Position numbers and translations under genes: made by a program. The notes beneath the pieces are model-generated. The model searched no databases. It was not told where the DNA came from and was given only the letters and a program-made list of their open reading frames with translations. Of a stretch of DNA of 64,000 bases, positions 7,277 to 15,656 are shown piece after piece; the first letter of the stretch is position 1, and every line of letters begins with the position of its first letter. This stretch comes from JAUYIV01 sp035464675 (GTDB lineage: Bacteria > Actinomycetota > Acidimicrobiia > Spongiisociales > UBA11373). The stretch covers positions 8,324 to 72,323 of the forward strand of contig DATHSA010000046.1 of NCBI GenBank assembly GCA_035464675.1, read 5' to 3'.

Positions 7277-10098
7277 TACCCGAGCACCTCGCGAAGGAAC
7301 TTCCCGGTGTACGACTCGGAGATGGTGGCCACCGTCTCGGGCGAACCCTGGGCGACGATGCGCCCACCCTCTTCGCCGCCCTCGGGGCCGAGGTCGATGA
7401 TCCAGTCAGCGGACTTGACGACGTCGAGGTTGTGCTCGATCACGAGAACGGTGTTCCCTCCATCGACGAGGCGCTGCAGCACGCCGAGAAGCTTGCGGAC
7501 GTCCTCGAAATGCAGGCCGGTCGTCGGCTCGTCGAGGATGTAGAACGTGCTGCCGGTGGAACGCTTGCCCAGCTCGCTCGCAAGCTTCACCCGCTGGGCC
7601 TCCCCACCCGAGAGGGTCGGTGCCGGCTGGCCGAGACGGATGTAGCCCAGGCCCACGTCGTAGATCGTCTGCAGCACCCGGGCGATCCGGGGCTGGTTCT
7701 CGAAGAAGTCGAGGGCCTCGCTCACCGACATGTCGAGTACGTCCGAGATCGTGTGGCCCTTCCACAGGATCTCGAGCGTCTCCCTGTTGTAGCGCTTCCC
7801 CTTGCACTGCTCGCATGGGATGTAGACGTCCGGCAGGAAGTGCATCTCGATCTTGATCGTCCCGTCACCCTTGCATGCCTCGCAGCGGCCTCCTGAAACA
7901 TTGAACGAGAACCGACCGGGCTTGTAGCCCCGGGCGCGCGCCTCGGGCACAGATGAGTACAGCTCGCGGATCCGGTCGAAGACCTTCGTGTAGGTCGCCG
8001 GGTTCGACCGCGGCGTCCGTCCGATCGGCGACTGGTCGATGTCGATGGCCTTGTCGATCCTGTCCAGGCCCTCGACCCGCCGGTGCCTGCCCGGGATCTC
8101 CCGGCTCCGGTACAACTCGAAGTGCATCGCCTTGGCCAGGATCTCCTCGACCAGAGTCGACTTGCCGCTCCCGGAGACGCCCGTCACCGCGATGAAGAGG
8201 CCGAGCGGAAACTCGACATCGATCTTCTTCAGGTTGTTCTCCTCGGCCCCCACGACCTTGATGGTCTCGCCCGAAGGCTCGCGACGGGTGTCGGGGATGG
8301 CGATGGCGCGTCGGCCGGCGAGATAGTCCCCGGTGATCGACGACGGCTCGCCGGTGATGACCGGGAGTGCGCCCTCGGCCACGATACGCCCCCCGTGCTC
8401 CCCTGCGCCGGGGCCGATGTCCACGATGTGATCGGCGACGCGAATGGTCTCTTCGTCGTGCTCGACCACGATCACGGTGTTGCCGAGATCGCGCAGCCTC
8501 ACCAGCGTCTCGACGAGGCGCTGGTTGTCGCGCTGGTGGAGTCCGATCGACGGCTCGTCGAGGATGTAGAGCACACCCACCAGGCCGGACCCGATCTGGG
8601 TGGCGAGCCGGATCCGCTGCGCCTCTCCCCCGGCAAGGGTGGCGGCCCCGCGTGCCAGGGTCAGGTAGTCGAGCCCCACATCCAGGAGGAACCGGAGACG
8701 GGCGCCGATCTCCTTGAGCACTGCCTCTGCGATGGTCCGATCCCGGTCGTCGAGATCGAGGTCCTCGACGACCGCGTGTGCGTCCCGGAGCGAGAGCGTC
8801 GAGATCTCGTGGATGTTCCGGCCGCCGACGGTCACCGACAGCGACACCGGGTTGAGACGGCCGCCACCGCACGCCTCACAGGGCACGAGCCGCATGTACT
8901 GCTCGTAGGACTCCCTCGCCGACTCGGAGTCCGCCGACTCGTGCCGCCGACTCAGCCACGGAATCAAGCCCTCATAGGTCGTCTGGTACCGCCGCTGGCG
9001 CCCGAATCGATTGACATAGGAGACGGTGATCGGGTCCTCGCCGGTCCCCTCGAGGACGATCTCGAGGGCGTTCTTCGACAGCTTCTTGAACGGCGTGTCC
9101 ATGGAGAAGCCGTGCTTCGACGCCACCCCATCCAGAACCCGCTGGTAGTAGGACGAGCGGTGCCTGCCCACCCACGGGGTGATTGCGCCCTCGGCGAGAG
9201 ACTTCTCGTCGTCGGGGACCGCGAGGCGCCAATCCACCTGGAACCGGGTCCCCAGCCCGTTGCACCCGGTGCACGCGCCGTAGGGGCTGTTGAAGGAGAA
9301 GTTTCGCGGCTGGAGCTCGTCGAACGAGAGCCCGCAGTGCTCGCAGGCCAGGTGCTGGCTGAAGGTGAGGACCGGCCCGTCGACGATGTCGACGACGGCG
9401 ACGCCCTCGGACAGCCGCAGCGCGGTCTCCAGCGAGTCGGTCAGCCGTCGCTGGATGCCCTCCTTGTGCACGAGGCGGTCGACGACCACCTCGATGGTGT
9501 GCTGGAAGTAGCGATCGAGCTTGATGTCCTCGGTGAGGTCGCGCACCTCGCCATCGATCCTGGCGCGGCTGAAGCCCTCGCGGCTCAGTTCCTTGAGCAG
9601 GGCCTCGTACTCACCTTTGCGTCCTCGAACCACCGGCGCGAGGACCTGGAACCTGGTGCCTTCGTCCAGCTCGAGGATCTGGTCGACGATCTGTTGAGGT
9701 GTCTGGCGGGCGACCACGCGCCCGCACTGAGGGCAGTGCGGGACTCCGATGCGAGCGAAGAGCAGTCGCAGGTAGTCGTGGATCTCGGTGACGGTCCCCA
9801 CGGTGGAGCGCGGGTTGCGGCTGGCCGTCTTCTGATCGATCGAGATCGCAGGCGAGAGGCCCTCGATGAATTCGACGTTCGGCTTCTCCATCTGCCCCAG
9901 GAACTGACGGGCATACGCGGAGAGGCTCTCCACATAGCGGCGCTGACCCTCGGCGTAGATCGTGTCGAATGCGAGGGAGGACTTACCCGAGCCGGACAGG
10001 CCCGTGAACACGATCAGTTTGCCGCGCGGCAGTTCCAGGGAGATGTTCTTCAGGTTGTGCTCGCGAGCACCCCTGATGACGATCGAATCGGAGGTCAT
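7276..10098 (-). CDS. uvrA: Excinuclease ABC subunit A
   Basis: 940 aa, the usual size. It is an ABC-type ATPase dimer that finds bulky lesions and loads UvrB. There are two P-loops (GLSGSGKSS near residue 33 and GVSGSGKST near 640), two signature motifs (LAGGEAQRIRL and LSGGEAQRVKL), and CxxC zinc modules (CPQCG, CEHCG with CTGCNG, CEACGGG, and CEACKGDG with CEQCKGKRYN). The region before the gene (10099-10319) is divergent with tatA; on the minus strand a TATCAT sits 28 bases ahead of the ATG and could be its -10. I searched the upstream bases for a LexA box and did not find a convincing one. The methyltransferase gene follows with a 1-base overlap. Confidence 0.98.
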   Translation of the reverse strand: MTSDSIVIRGAREHNLKNISLELPRGKLIVFTGLSGSGKSSLAFDTIYAEGQRRYVESLSAYARQFLGQMEKPNVEFIEGLSPAISIDQKTASRNPRSTVGTVTEIHDYLRLLFARIGVPHCPQCGRVVARQTPQQIVDQILELDEGTRFQVLAPVVRGRKGEYEALLKELSREGFSRARIDGEVRDLTEDIKLDRYFQHTIEVVVDRLVHKEGIQRRLTDSLETALRLSEGVAVVDIVDGPVLTFSQHLACEHCGLSFDELQPRNFSFNSPYGACTGCNGLGTRFQVDWRLAVPDDEKSLAEGAITPWVGRHRSSYYQRVLDGVASKHGFSMDTPFKKLSKNALEIVLEGTGEDPITVSYVNRFGRQRRYQTTYEGLIPWLSRRHESADSESARESYEQYMRLVPCEACGGGRLNPVSLSVTVGGRNIHEISTLSLRDAHAVVEDLDLDDRDRTIAEAVLKEIGARLRFLLDVGLDYLTLARGAATLAGGEAQRIRLATQIGSGLVGVLYILDEPSIGLHQRDNQRLVETLVRLRDLGNTVIVVEHDEETIRVADHIVDIGPGAGEHGGRIVAEGALPVITGEPSSITGDYLAGRRAIAIPDTRREPSGETIKVVGAEENNLKKIDVEFPLGLFIAVTGVSGSGKSTLVEEILAKAMHFELYRSREIPGRHRRVEGLDRIDKAIDIDQSPIGRTPRSNPATYTKVFDRIRELYSSVPEARARGYKPGRFSFNVSGGRCEACKGDGTIKIEMHFLPDVYIPCEQCKGKRYNRETLEILWKGHTISDVLDMSVSEALDFFENQPRIARVLQTIYDVGLGYIRLGQPAPTLSGGEAQRVKLASELGKRSTGSTFYILDEPTTGLHFEDVRKLLGVLQRLVDGGNTVLVIEHNLDVVKSADWIIDLGPEGGEEGGRIVAQGSPETVATISESYTGKFLREVLG

Positions 10099-10168
10099 GC
10101 CCGTCCCTGAACGCCGGAGGCGGGCATGATACTCCGGCCCGGTGACCGAATTTCAGGCGTGGGATTCG

Positions 10169-10196
10169 AAGTCCCGTTCCCCGTGTCCCGTTTCCC
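10169..10196 (+). repeat. Period-7 array, 4 units of the GTNNCCC type
   Basis: Units read AAGTCCC, GTTCCCC, GTGTCCC, GTTTCCC in exact 7-base register. The array is in the divergent uvrA/tatA spacer and is one of several such arrays in the window. The rest of this 221-base spacer shows no gene. Confidence 0.6.
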
Positions 10197-10319
10197 GCGC
10201 GTGGCAGGCCGCTGATGGAAGTCGCACGGTGCCGTGCTGGCCCTGGATCACAGGATGCGGGATTCCTCGGCTTCGACTTCTCCTACACTCGGTCACGTCC
10301 GTACTCCAGGGAGCTCTTC

Positions 10320-10517
10320 ATGTTCCGCCAGATAGGTGCCGGGGAGATCGTCCTGGTGCTCGCCGTCCTCCTTCTCCTCTTCGGCGCAAAGAAGCTCCCC
10401 GAACTCGCCCGCTCGTTGGGACGCTCCGCACGGGAGTTGAAAGAAGGAATGCGCGAGGGCCAGGAAGAGGTGGAGGCCGAGCACGCTCCGGAGGAGTCCG
10501 AGCCCGATTCGGGCTGA
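10320..10517 (+). CDS. tatA: Sec-independent translocase subunit TatA/TatE
   Basis: 65 aa. A short N-terminus is followed by one transmembrane helix (about residues 5-21), the FGAKKLPELARSLG hinge and amphipathic helix that define TatA, and an acidic tail. TatA oligomers form the passage for folded proteins bearing twin-arginine signals. The ATG at 10320 has AGGGAG six bases upstream, and TatA proteins start at this point (MFRQIGAGE). A TACACT around 10284 could be the -10. No tatB or tatC is in the window. It is the only plus-strand gene in the first 18 kb and converges on uvrB. Confidence 0.92.
   Translation: MFRQIGAGEIVLVLAVLLLLFGAKKLPELARSLGRSARELKEGMREGQEEVEAEHAPEESEPDSG
10501..10515 (+). 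terminator. Short hairpin at the tatA stop codon
   Basis: AGCCCG, a 3-base loop, then CGGGCT, overlapping the tatA stop. There is no T-run after it, so it is only a weak candidate for an end signal between the convergent tatA and uvrB genes. Confidence 0.25.
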
Positions 10518-10576
10518 GCTGCCCGACGCCCGTCTCCCGTCGAAGAGGCGTCCAGATAACCCTCGCGAGCTCTTGC

Positions 10577-10597
10577 GGGCGACCGGCGACGGGCGAC
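10577..10597 (-). repeat. Period-7 array, 3 units (GTCGCCC type)
   Basis: Plus strand units GGGCGAC, CGGCGAC, GGGCGAC, the reverse complement of the GTNNCCC type. It lies in the 102-base convergent gap between tatA and uvrB. Confidence 0.55.
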
Positions 10598-10619
10598 GAA
10601 ACCCCAGAACACCGGCGGC

Positions 10620-12632
10620 TCAACCGGTCGCCCTGGCCATCTCTCGCAACTCGCGCTTCAGCTCGTTGATCTCGTCGCGCAGCCGGGCGGCGTACTCGAA
10701 ACGGAGCTCGGAGGCGGCCTCCTTCATCTCCTCTTCGAGGCTCTGGATGAGCCGGGAGAGATCGTCCGATGGGAGATCCAGGGCGGGCCGTTCTCGAACC
10801 TCGCGCCGACGGCGCTCCACCGCGGGGGCATCGGCACGCTGAACCAGCTCGAGGATGTCGGACACCTTCTTGCGTATCGTCTGCGGGTCGATGCCGCGTT
10901 CCGTGTTGAACTGCGTCTGCAGAGCTCGCCGCCGGTTTGTCTCGTTGATGGCGCGCTGCATCGAAGCGGTGAGATCGTCGGCGTACATGACCACCTGACC
11001 GTCGACATTCCGGGCGGCTCGGCCGATCGTCTGGATGAGGGAGGTCTCGGAGCGGAGGAACCCCTCCTTGTCGGCGTCGAGGATCGCCACCAGGCCGACC
11101 TCCGGGAGGTCGAGGCCTTCGCGCAGCAGGTTGATGCCCACGAGCACGTCGAACTCTCCGAGCCGGAGGTCGCGCAGGATCTGCACACGCTCGAGAGTGT
11201 CGATGTCGGAGTGGAGATAGCGTGTCCGCACGCCCACCTCCAGGAGGTAGTCGGTGAGATCCTCGGCCATCTTCTTGGTGAGCGTGGTCACGAGCACCCG
11301 CTGATCGCGCTCGGTCCGCACCCGGACCTCCTCGAGCAGGTCGTCTATCTGGCCGCGCGTGGGCCTCACCAGGACTTCAGGATCGACGAGACCGGTGGGC
11401 CGGATGATCTGCTCGACGACTCGGCTCGAGTGCTCCAACTCCCAGGCCGACGGAGTTGCCGACAACAGGACCGTCTGGCCCGCCTTCTCCAGCCACTCGT
11501 CGAACCGGAGGGGACGGTTGTCGCGTGCCGACGGAAGGCGGAAGCCGTGCTCGACCAGCACGTTCTTCCGGCTGCGATCCCCTTCGTACTGGCCGTGAAG
11601 CTGCGGGATCGTCACATGGCTCTCGTCGACCACCGTGAGGTAGTCGTCGGGGAAGTAGTCGAGAAGGGTGTACGGAGCCTCGCCCGGCCCTCGTCCATCG
11701 AGGTGCCGGGCGTAGTTCTCGATGCCGTTGCAGTAGCCGAGCTCGCGCATCATCTCGAGGTCGTACGAGGTCCTCATCCGAAGGCGTTGTGCCTCGAGCA
11801 GCTTGTTGCGCTCCTCGAGCCACGAGAGCCTGTCGGCCAATTCCACCTCGATCGCATCGATGGCGGCATGCAACCTGTCCCGGGTCGCGACGTAGTGGCT
11901 CGCGGGATAGACGAACACCTCGGAGACCTCCCGGATCACCTCCCCGGTGACCGGATTCATCTCGATCAACCGATCGACCTCGTCGCCGAAGTACTCGACA
12001 CGAAGAACGGTCTCCTCGTACGAAGGCATCACCTCCAGCGTGTCGCCGCGCACTCGGAACCGGCCCCTCGTGAGGTTCACTTCGTTGCGCTCGTACTGGA
12101 TGTCCACGAGCCGGCGCACGGCGTCGTCGAGGGGATACTCGACTCCCTGCACCAGTCGGAGCAGCTGGCCCTCGTACTGCTCCGGCGAGCCCAACCCGTA
12201 GATGGCCGACACCGACGCCACGATGATCACATCACGCCGGGTCAGCAGCGCTGCGGTCGCCGAGTGACGCAGCCGGTCGATCTCGTCGTTGACGGTGGCA
12301 TCCTTCTCGATGTACGTGTCGCTCTGCGGTATGTACGCCTCGGGCTGGTAGTAGTCGTAGTACGAGACGAAGTACTCGACGCGGTTGTCGGGGAAGAACT
12401 GACGGAACTCGTTCGCCAACTGGGCCGCAAGGGCCTTGTTCGGCGCCAGAACGAGAGTCGGGCGCTGGACCTTCTCGATCAGCCAGGCGATGGTTGCCGA
12501 CTTCCCCGAGCCTGTGATCCCGAGCAGGGTCTGGAAGCGCTCCCCTGCCTCGATGCCGGCGGCGAGCTCTGAGACGGCCTTGGGCTGGTCGCCGGCGGGA
12601 GCGAAGTCGGAAACGACACGAAACGGTTGCAC
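10620..12632 (-). CDS. uvrB: Excinuclease ABC subunit B
   Basis: 670 aa. A DEAD-like helicase fold with Walker A GITGSGKS (about 41-48), the beta-hairpin region YYDYYQPEAYIP that clamps DNA, DESHVTIPQ (motif II), the C-terminal helicase motif QTIGRAARN, and a final UVR domain (ELRFEYAARLRDEI) that binds UvrC. It verifies damage after loading by UvrA. The start is GTG; TAGGGT lies exactly six bases upstream on the minus strand with no ribosome binding site, which suggests a leaderless transcript. The next gene on this strand (coaE) is upstream, so uvrB probably has its own promoter. Confidence 0.98.
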   Translation of the reverse strand: MQPFRVVSDFAPAGDQPKAVSELAAGIEAGERFQTLLGITGSGKSATIAWLIEKVQRPTLVLAPNKALAAQLANEFRQFFPDNRVEYFVSYYDYYQPEAYIPQSDTYIEKDATVNDEIDRLRHSATAALLTRRDVIIVASVSAIYGLGSPEQYEGQLLRLVQGVEYPLDDAVRRLVDIQYERNEVNLTRGRFRVRGDTLEVMPSYEETVLRVEYFGDEVDRLIEMNPVTGEVIREVSEVFVYPASHYVATRDRLHAAIDAIEVELADRLSWLEERNKLLEAQRLRMRTSYDLEMMRELGYCNGIENYARHLDGRGPGEAPYTLLDYFPDDYLTVVDESHVTIPQLHGQYEGDRSRKNVLVEHGFRLPSARDNRPLRFDEWLEKAGQTVLLSATPSAWELEHSSRVVEQIIRPTGLVDPEVLVRPTRGQIDDLLEEVRVRTERDQRVLVTTLTKKMAEDLTDYLLEVGVRTRYLHSDIDTLERVQILRDLRLGEFDVLVGINLLREGLDLPEVGLVAILDADKEGFLRSETSLIQTIGRAARNVDGQVVMYADDLTASMQRAINETNRRRALQTQFNTERGIDPQTIRKKVSDILELVQRADAPAVERRRREVRERPALDLPSDDLSRLIQSLEEEMKEAASELRFEYAARLRDEINELKRELREMARATG

Positions 12633-12664
12633 GGGCGAACCCTACCGCTGCCCTGCGACGCGAA

Positions 12665-13252
12665 TCACACGATGGTGATCCGCCCCCAAACGGCGCGACA
12701 CTCGCGCTCGAGGGTCGTCAGGTCGAAGCGGTTGTCCACCACCAGGTCGGCAACCTCCAGCCACTCTCCTCGCGACGGCTGGGCCGCCATCCGCGCGTCG
12801 ATGTCGTCAGGTGCCATGCCCCGGTCGAGCAGACGCCGGATTCGGATCTCGGTCGGGGCGTCGACGACTATTCGCTTCCACTCCGGGCCGAAGAAGTCGG
12901 TGATGAGCGGCACCTCGACCATCACGACGCCCTCCCTTCCCGCGATCGATCGATCGATCTCCGCCCGGATCGCCGGATGCGTGATCGCCTCGAGGGCTCG
13001 CAACTCGGCACGATCGGCGAATACCAGCTCCGCAAGCGCCGACCTGTCGATCTCGCCGCCGAACACCGCCTCCGGAAAGCGCGCGGCCACCTGCTCGGAA
13101 GCCGCACCCCCAGGAGCGATGACCGCGTGGCCTACCCGATCGGCGGAGACGACGAACGCCCCGAGGTCACCGAACACTCGACCCGCGGTCGACTTGCCGC
13201 TTCCGATTCCGCCGGTGAGAAGGAAGTGCCGATCCACCACGCGAGCGTACAT
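12665..13252 (-). CDS. coaE: Dephospho-CoA kinase
   Basis: 195 aa. It phosphorylates the 3'-OH of dephospho-CoA, the last step of coenzyme A synthesis. P-loop GGIGSGKST is at about 12-20, with the CoaE lid region, HPAIR (ITHPAIR) and VEVPLITD strand typical of the family. The ATG at 13252 gives the family length; the open frame extends 66 codons further, but that part overlaps the neighbouring receiver gene and has no similarity. The order uvrB-coaE-rpsA-polA is an actinobacterial arrangement. Mycobacterial CoaE carries an extra C-terminal GrpB-like domain, which is absent here. Confidence 0.93.
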   Translation of the reverse strand: MYARVVDRHFLLTGGIGSGKSTAGRVFGDLGAFVVSADRVGHAVIAPGGAASEQVAARFPEAVFGGEIDRSALAELVFADRAELRALEAITHPAIRAEIDRSIAGREGVVMVEVPLITDFFGPEWKRIVVDAPTEIRIRRLLDRGMAPDDIDARMAAQPSRGEWLEVADLVVDNRFDLTTLERECRAVWGRITIV

Positions 13253-13286
13253 ACCGCGGTTCCGCTGCTCGATCAGGGCAACCCGG

Positions 13287-13952
13287 TCACGCTCTCGCTC
13301 CGCCGGTGCGCGGCAGGTCGTCGCTGTCTGGCTGCACCTCCGACGGCTCCACCTCGAAGTGAATCGATCGGACCCGCCGCGGCCAGACGCCCCGGTCGGG
13401 GGCGTCGTCCGCAGCCATCGGGCCGGAGACGGCGGAGGCCCGCCAGGCATCGGTGTGAACCTCGAGATCGGAGAAGGCGAAAGGTGTGTCCACGCTCGAC
13501 CACGCTCCCTCGTCCCTGTCGATCATGGTCGGGGGTCCGGCGAGTGGCACGATCGGCGACTCGAGATCCGATTGGCGCCCCGGTGGAGGCAGCCGGTCGA
13601 GGATCCCGGCCAGCTTGGTCTCCGTGAGTGGGGTGTCGACGACATCCACGATGCCGGAGCGGAGCGACGCCAGCAGGAGTCGGTTGGTCACGACGTCGGC
13701 GACCAGCACTGCGCGGAGGCAGGGGTCGACATCGCGCAGGAGCCCGGCAGCCGTCACGCGGCGCTCGGTGGCGAGCGATGGCCCGAGCAGTGCCAGGTCC
13801 ACCTGCTCGTCCGCGATCGTCTCCGCAGCGTCCTCCACGCTCGGGGCCGTCAGGATGCGGGCTGTGGGGAGAATCCGGCCGGCGACTTCGGCAAGTCCCG
13901 TGTCGGTGTCGATCACCAGCACGAGTTGCTGGGTTCGGGTCGATTGCGTCAT
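13287..13952 (-). CDS. Pseudo-receiver domain protein
   Basis: 221 aa. Residues 10-125 follow the CheY fold pattern: VLVIDTDTG for the first acidic strand, then DLALLG where the phosphorylated aspartate should be (D replaced by G), VLVAD where a Thr/Ser switch is expected, and DTPL in place of the D-x-KP lysine motif. The phosphorylation site is therefore lost. Similar degenerate receivers occur at the N-terminus of CpaE/TadZ-type ATPases, but no ATPase domain follows; the last 90 residues are low-complexity and probably disordered. It sits between rpsA and coaE on the same strand. Partner and function are unknown. Confidence 0.65.
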   Translation of the reverse strand: MTQSTRTQQLVLVIDTDTGLAEVAGRILPTARILTAPSVEDAAETIADEQVDLALLGPSLATERRVTAAGLLRDVDPCLRAVLVADVVTNRLLLASLRSGIVDVVDTPLTETKLAGILDRLPPPGRQSDLESPIVPLAGPPTMIDRDEGAWSSVDTPFAFSDLEVHTDAWRASAVSGPMAADDAPDRGVWPRRVRSIHFEVEPSEVQPDSDDLPRTGGARA

Positions 13953-14082
13953 CAGGGACTTCTTCGACCACAGGCGTGCAGGACCTGAGTGCCATTGTCT
14001 GCCCGACGGCCTGAAGTCATCGGGTGACGGTGGAGCTGCCGGCGTATCCAGTCCGGAGCCGCGCCGACGGATCCCCGGAGGG

Positions 14083-15537
14083 CTACTTCCTGCCGATGCC
14101 TCGCTGCTTGAGTTCCTCGAGGATGGCCTCGAGAGACGAGTCGGCGTTGAACACCGGCTCCGGCTGACCGGCCTCTTCCTCGCGCTCGAACTCCTGTGTC
14201 TTCTTGCGCTTGCCGCCGGATGGCCCGGGGTCCCGCTGATCGTCCTGCCACTGGCTGCGGTTCTCCCACTCGGGCAGGGCCTGCTTGATCGACAGGCTGA
14301 TGCGACGACGGTCCTCGTCGATCTCGGTGACCTTCACCCTGACCGCTTGATCCACCGACAGTTCCAGCTCGGGGCTCTCCACGTGATGGATTGCGATCTC
14401 CGAGACGTGGACGAGGCCCTCGACGCCATCGGCGACCGAGACGAATGCGCCGAACGGAACCGTCTTCGTGACGGTTCCATCTATCACGTCGCCGACGCCG
14501 TGGGCATCACTGAAGGACTCCCACGGATCCTCACGGGTCTGTCGAATCGACAGCGAGATGCGTTCCCGCTCGAGGTCGACCTCGAGCACCTTGATCTTGA
14601 CCTTGTCGCCGACAGACACGACCTCGCTCGGATGGCTCACGTGCTGCCAGGAGAGTTCGGACACGTGGACGAGACCGTCCATGCCCCCGAGATCCACGAA
14701 GGCGCCGAAGTTCACGACCGAAGACACGACACCCTCGCGTACCTCACCTGAGGCGAGCTCGTCGAGGAATGCCTGGCGCTGTTCGGCCTGCTCCTCCTCC
14801 AGGTACGCACGGCGGGAGAGGACGACGTTGTTGCGGTTCTTGTCCAACTCGATGACCTTCGCCTCGAGTGTCTCGCCCACATACGGATGGAGGTCACGCA
14901 CCCGGCGCAATTCCACGAGCGACGCCGGAAGGAAACCGCGAAGCCCTATGTCGACGATGAGTCCGCCCTTGACGACCTCGATCACCTGTCCGGTGACCGT
15001 GCCGCCCTCCTCCATGACCTTCTCGATGCGGCCCCATGCACGCTCGTATTGCGCTCGCTTCTTGGAGAGGATGAGGCGCCCGTCCTGGTCCTCCATCTGC
15101 ATGACCAGCGCCTCGACCTGGTCCCCTACCTTGGCGATCTCGTTGGGATTGACCGTGTTGCGGATCGAGAGCTCTTTCGCGGGAATGACGCCCTCGGACT
15201 TGTAGCCGATGTCGACCAGGACCTCGTCGGGGTCCACGCGGACGATCGTCCCGGTGACCAGGGTCCCTTCCTTCAACTCGACGACGGTCTTCTCGACCGC
15301 GGCGGCGAAATCCTCTGCGGACAGGTCGTCGGCGACGTCGCCGAGGGTCTGGAGAGCGGCCGCCGGATCGGCGACCTCGATGCCGTCGTCCACCTTGATG
15401 GCGGCGTCGGCGGTGGGGGCCTGGGTTTCGGTCGAAGCCTCGCCCTCGGGGGCCTCGACGGCGACTGCGGTGTCGGCGGAGGCCTCGTCGGCGTCCGCCG
15501 CGTCGCCCGCAGGCGCGTTGGTGGTCTCGTCGGTCAT
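14083..15537 (-). CDS. rpsA: 30S ribosomal protein S1
   Basis: 484 aa. After an acidic Ala-rich extension (about 70 residues) come four S1 OB-fold domains, recognisable as GTLVTGTIVRV, GGTVTGQVIEV, GEVREGVVSSV and GDVIDGTVTKT, then a basic tail. Actinobacterial S1 normally has four such domains. It helps mRNA bind the 30S subunit. The ATG at 15537 is preceded by GAGGTG at good spacing; the extra 19 codons upstream are not conserved. A TACCCT about 57-62 bases upstream on the minus strand could be the -10. It lies directly downstream of polA, as in mycobacteria. Confidence 0.95.
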   Translation of the reverse strand: MTDETTNAPAGDAADADEASADTAVAVEAPEGEASTETQAPTADAAIKVDDGIEVADPAAALQTLGDVADDLSAEDFAAAVEKTVVELKEGTLVTGTIVRVDPDEVLVDIGYKSEGVIPAKELSIRNTVNPNEIAKVGDQVEALVMQMEDQDGRLILSKKRAQYERAWGRIEKVMEEGGTVTGQVIEVVKGGLIVDIGLRGFLPASLVELRRVRDLHPYVGETLEAKVIELDKNRNNVVLSRRAYLEEEQAEQRQAFLDELASGEVREGVVSSVVNFGAFVDLGGMDGLVHVSELSWQHVSHPSEVVSVGDKVKIKVLEVDLERERISLSIRQTREDPWESFSDAHGVGDVIDGTVTKTVPFGAFVSVADGVEGLVHVSEIAIHHVESPELELSVDQAVRVKVTEIDEDRRRISLSIKQALPEWENRSQWQDDQRDPGPSGGKRKKTQEFEREEEAGQPEPVFNADSSLEAILEELKQRGIGRK

Positions 15538-15656
15538 GGGTATTGGGTCACCTCGAACGTGGAACTCCCCGGACGGAGGCCCGGAGGCGCCCATAGGGTA
15601 ACACGCTCCCGAGCGCGTCAGGCATCTCGCGGGTCGAACCCAGGCCGGGCGGCCGG

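Noticed and set aside
10099..10150. LexA (SOS) box before uvrA or uvrB
   Set aside because: No GAAC-N4-GTTC type palindrome is present; only single half-sites.
10159..10174. GGGATTCGAAGTCCC resembling a T arm
   Set aside because: The loop does not fit the T-loop consensus and no tRNA surrounds it; it is a small palindrome next to a heptamer array.
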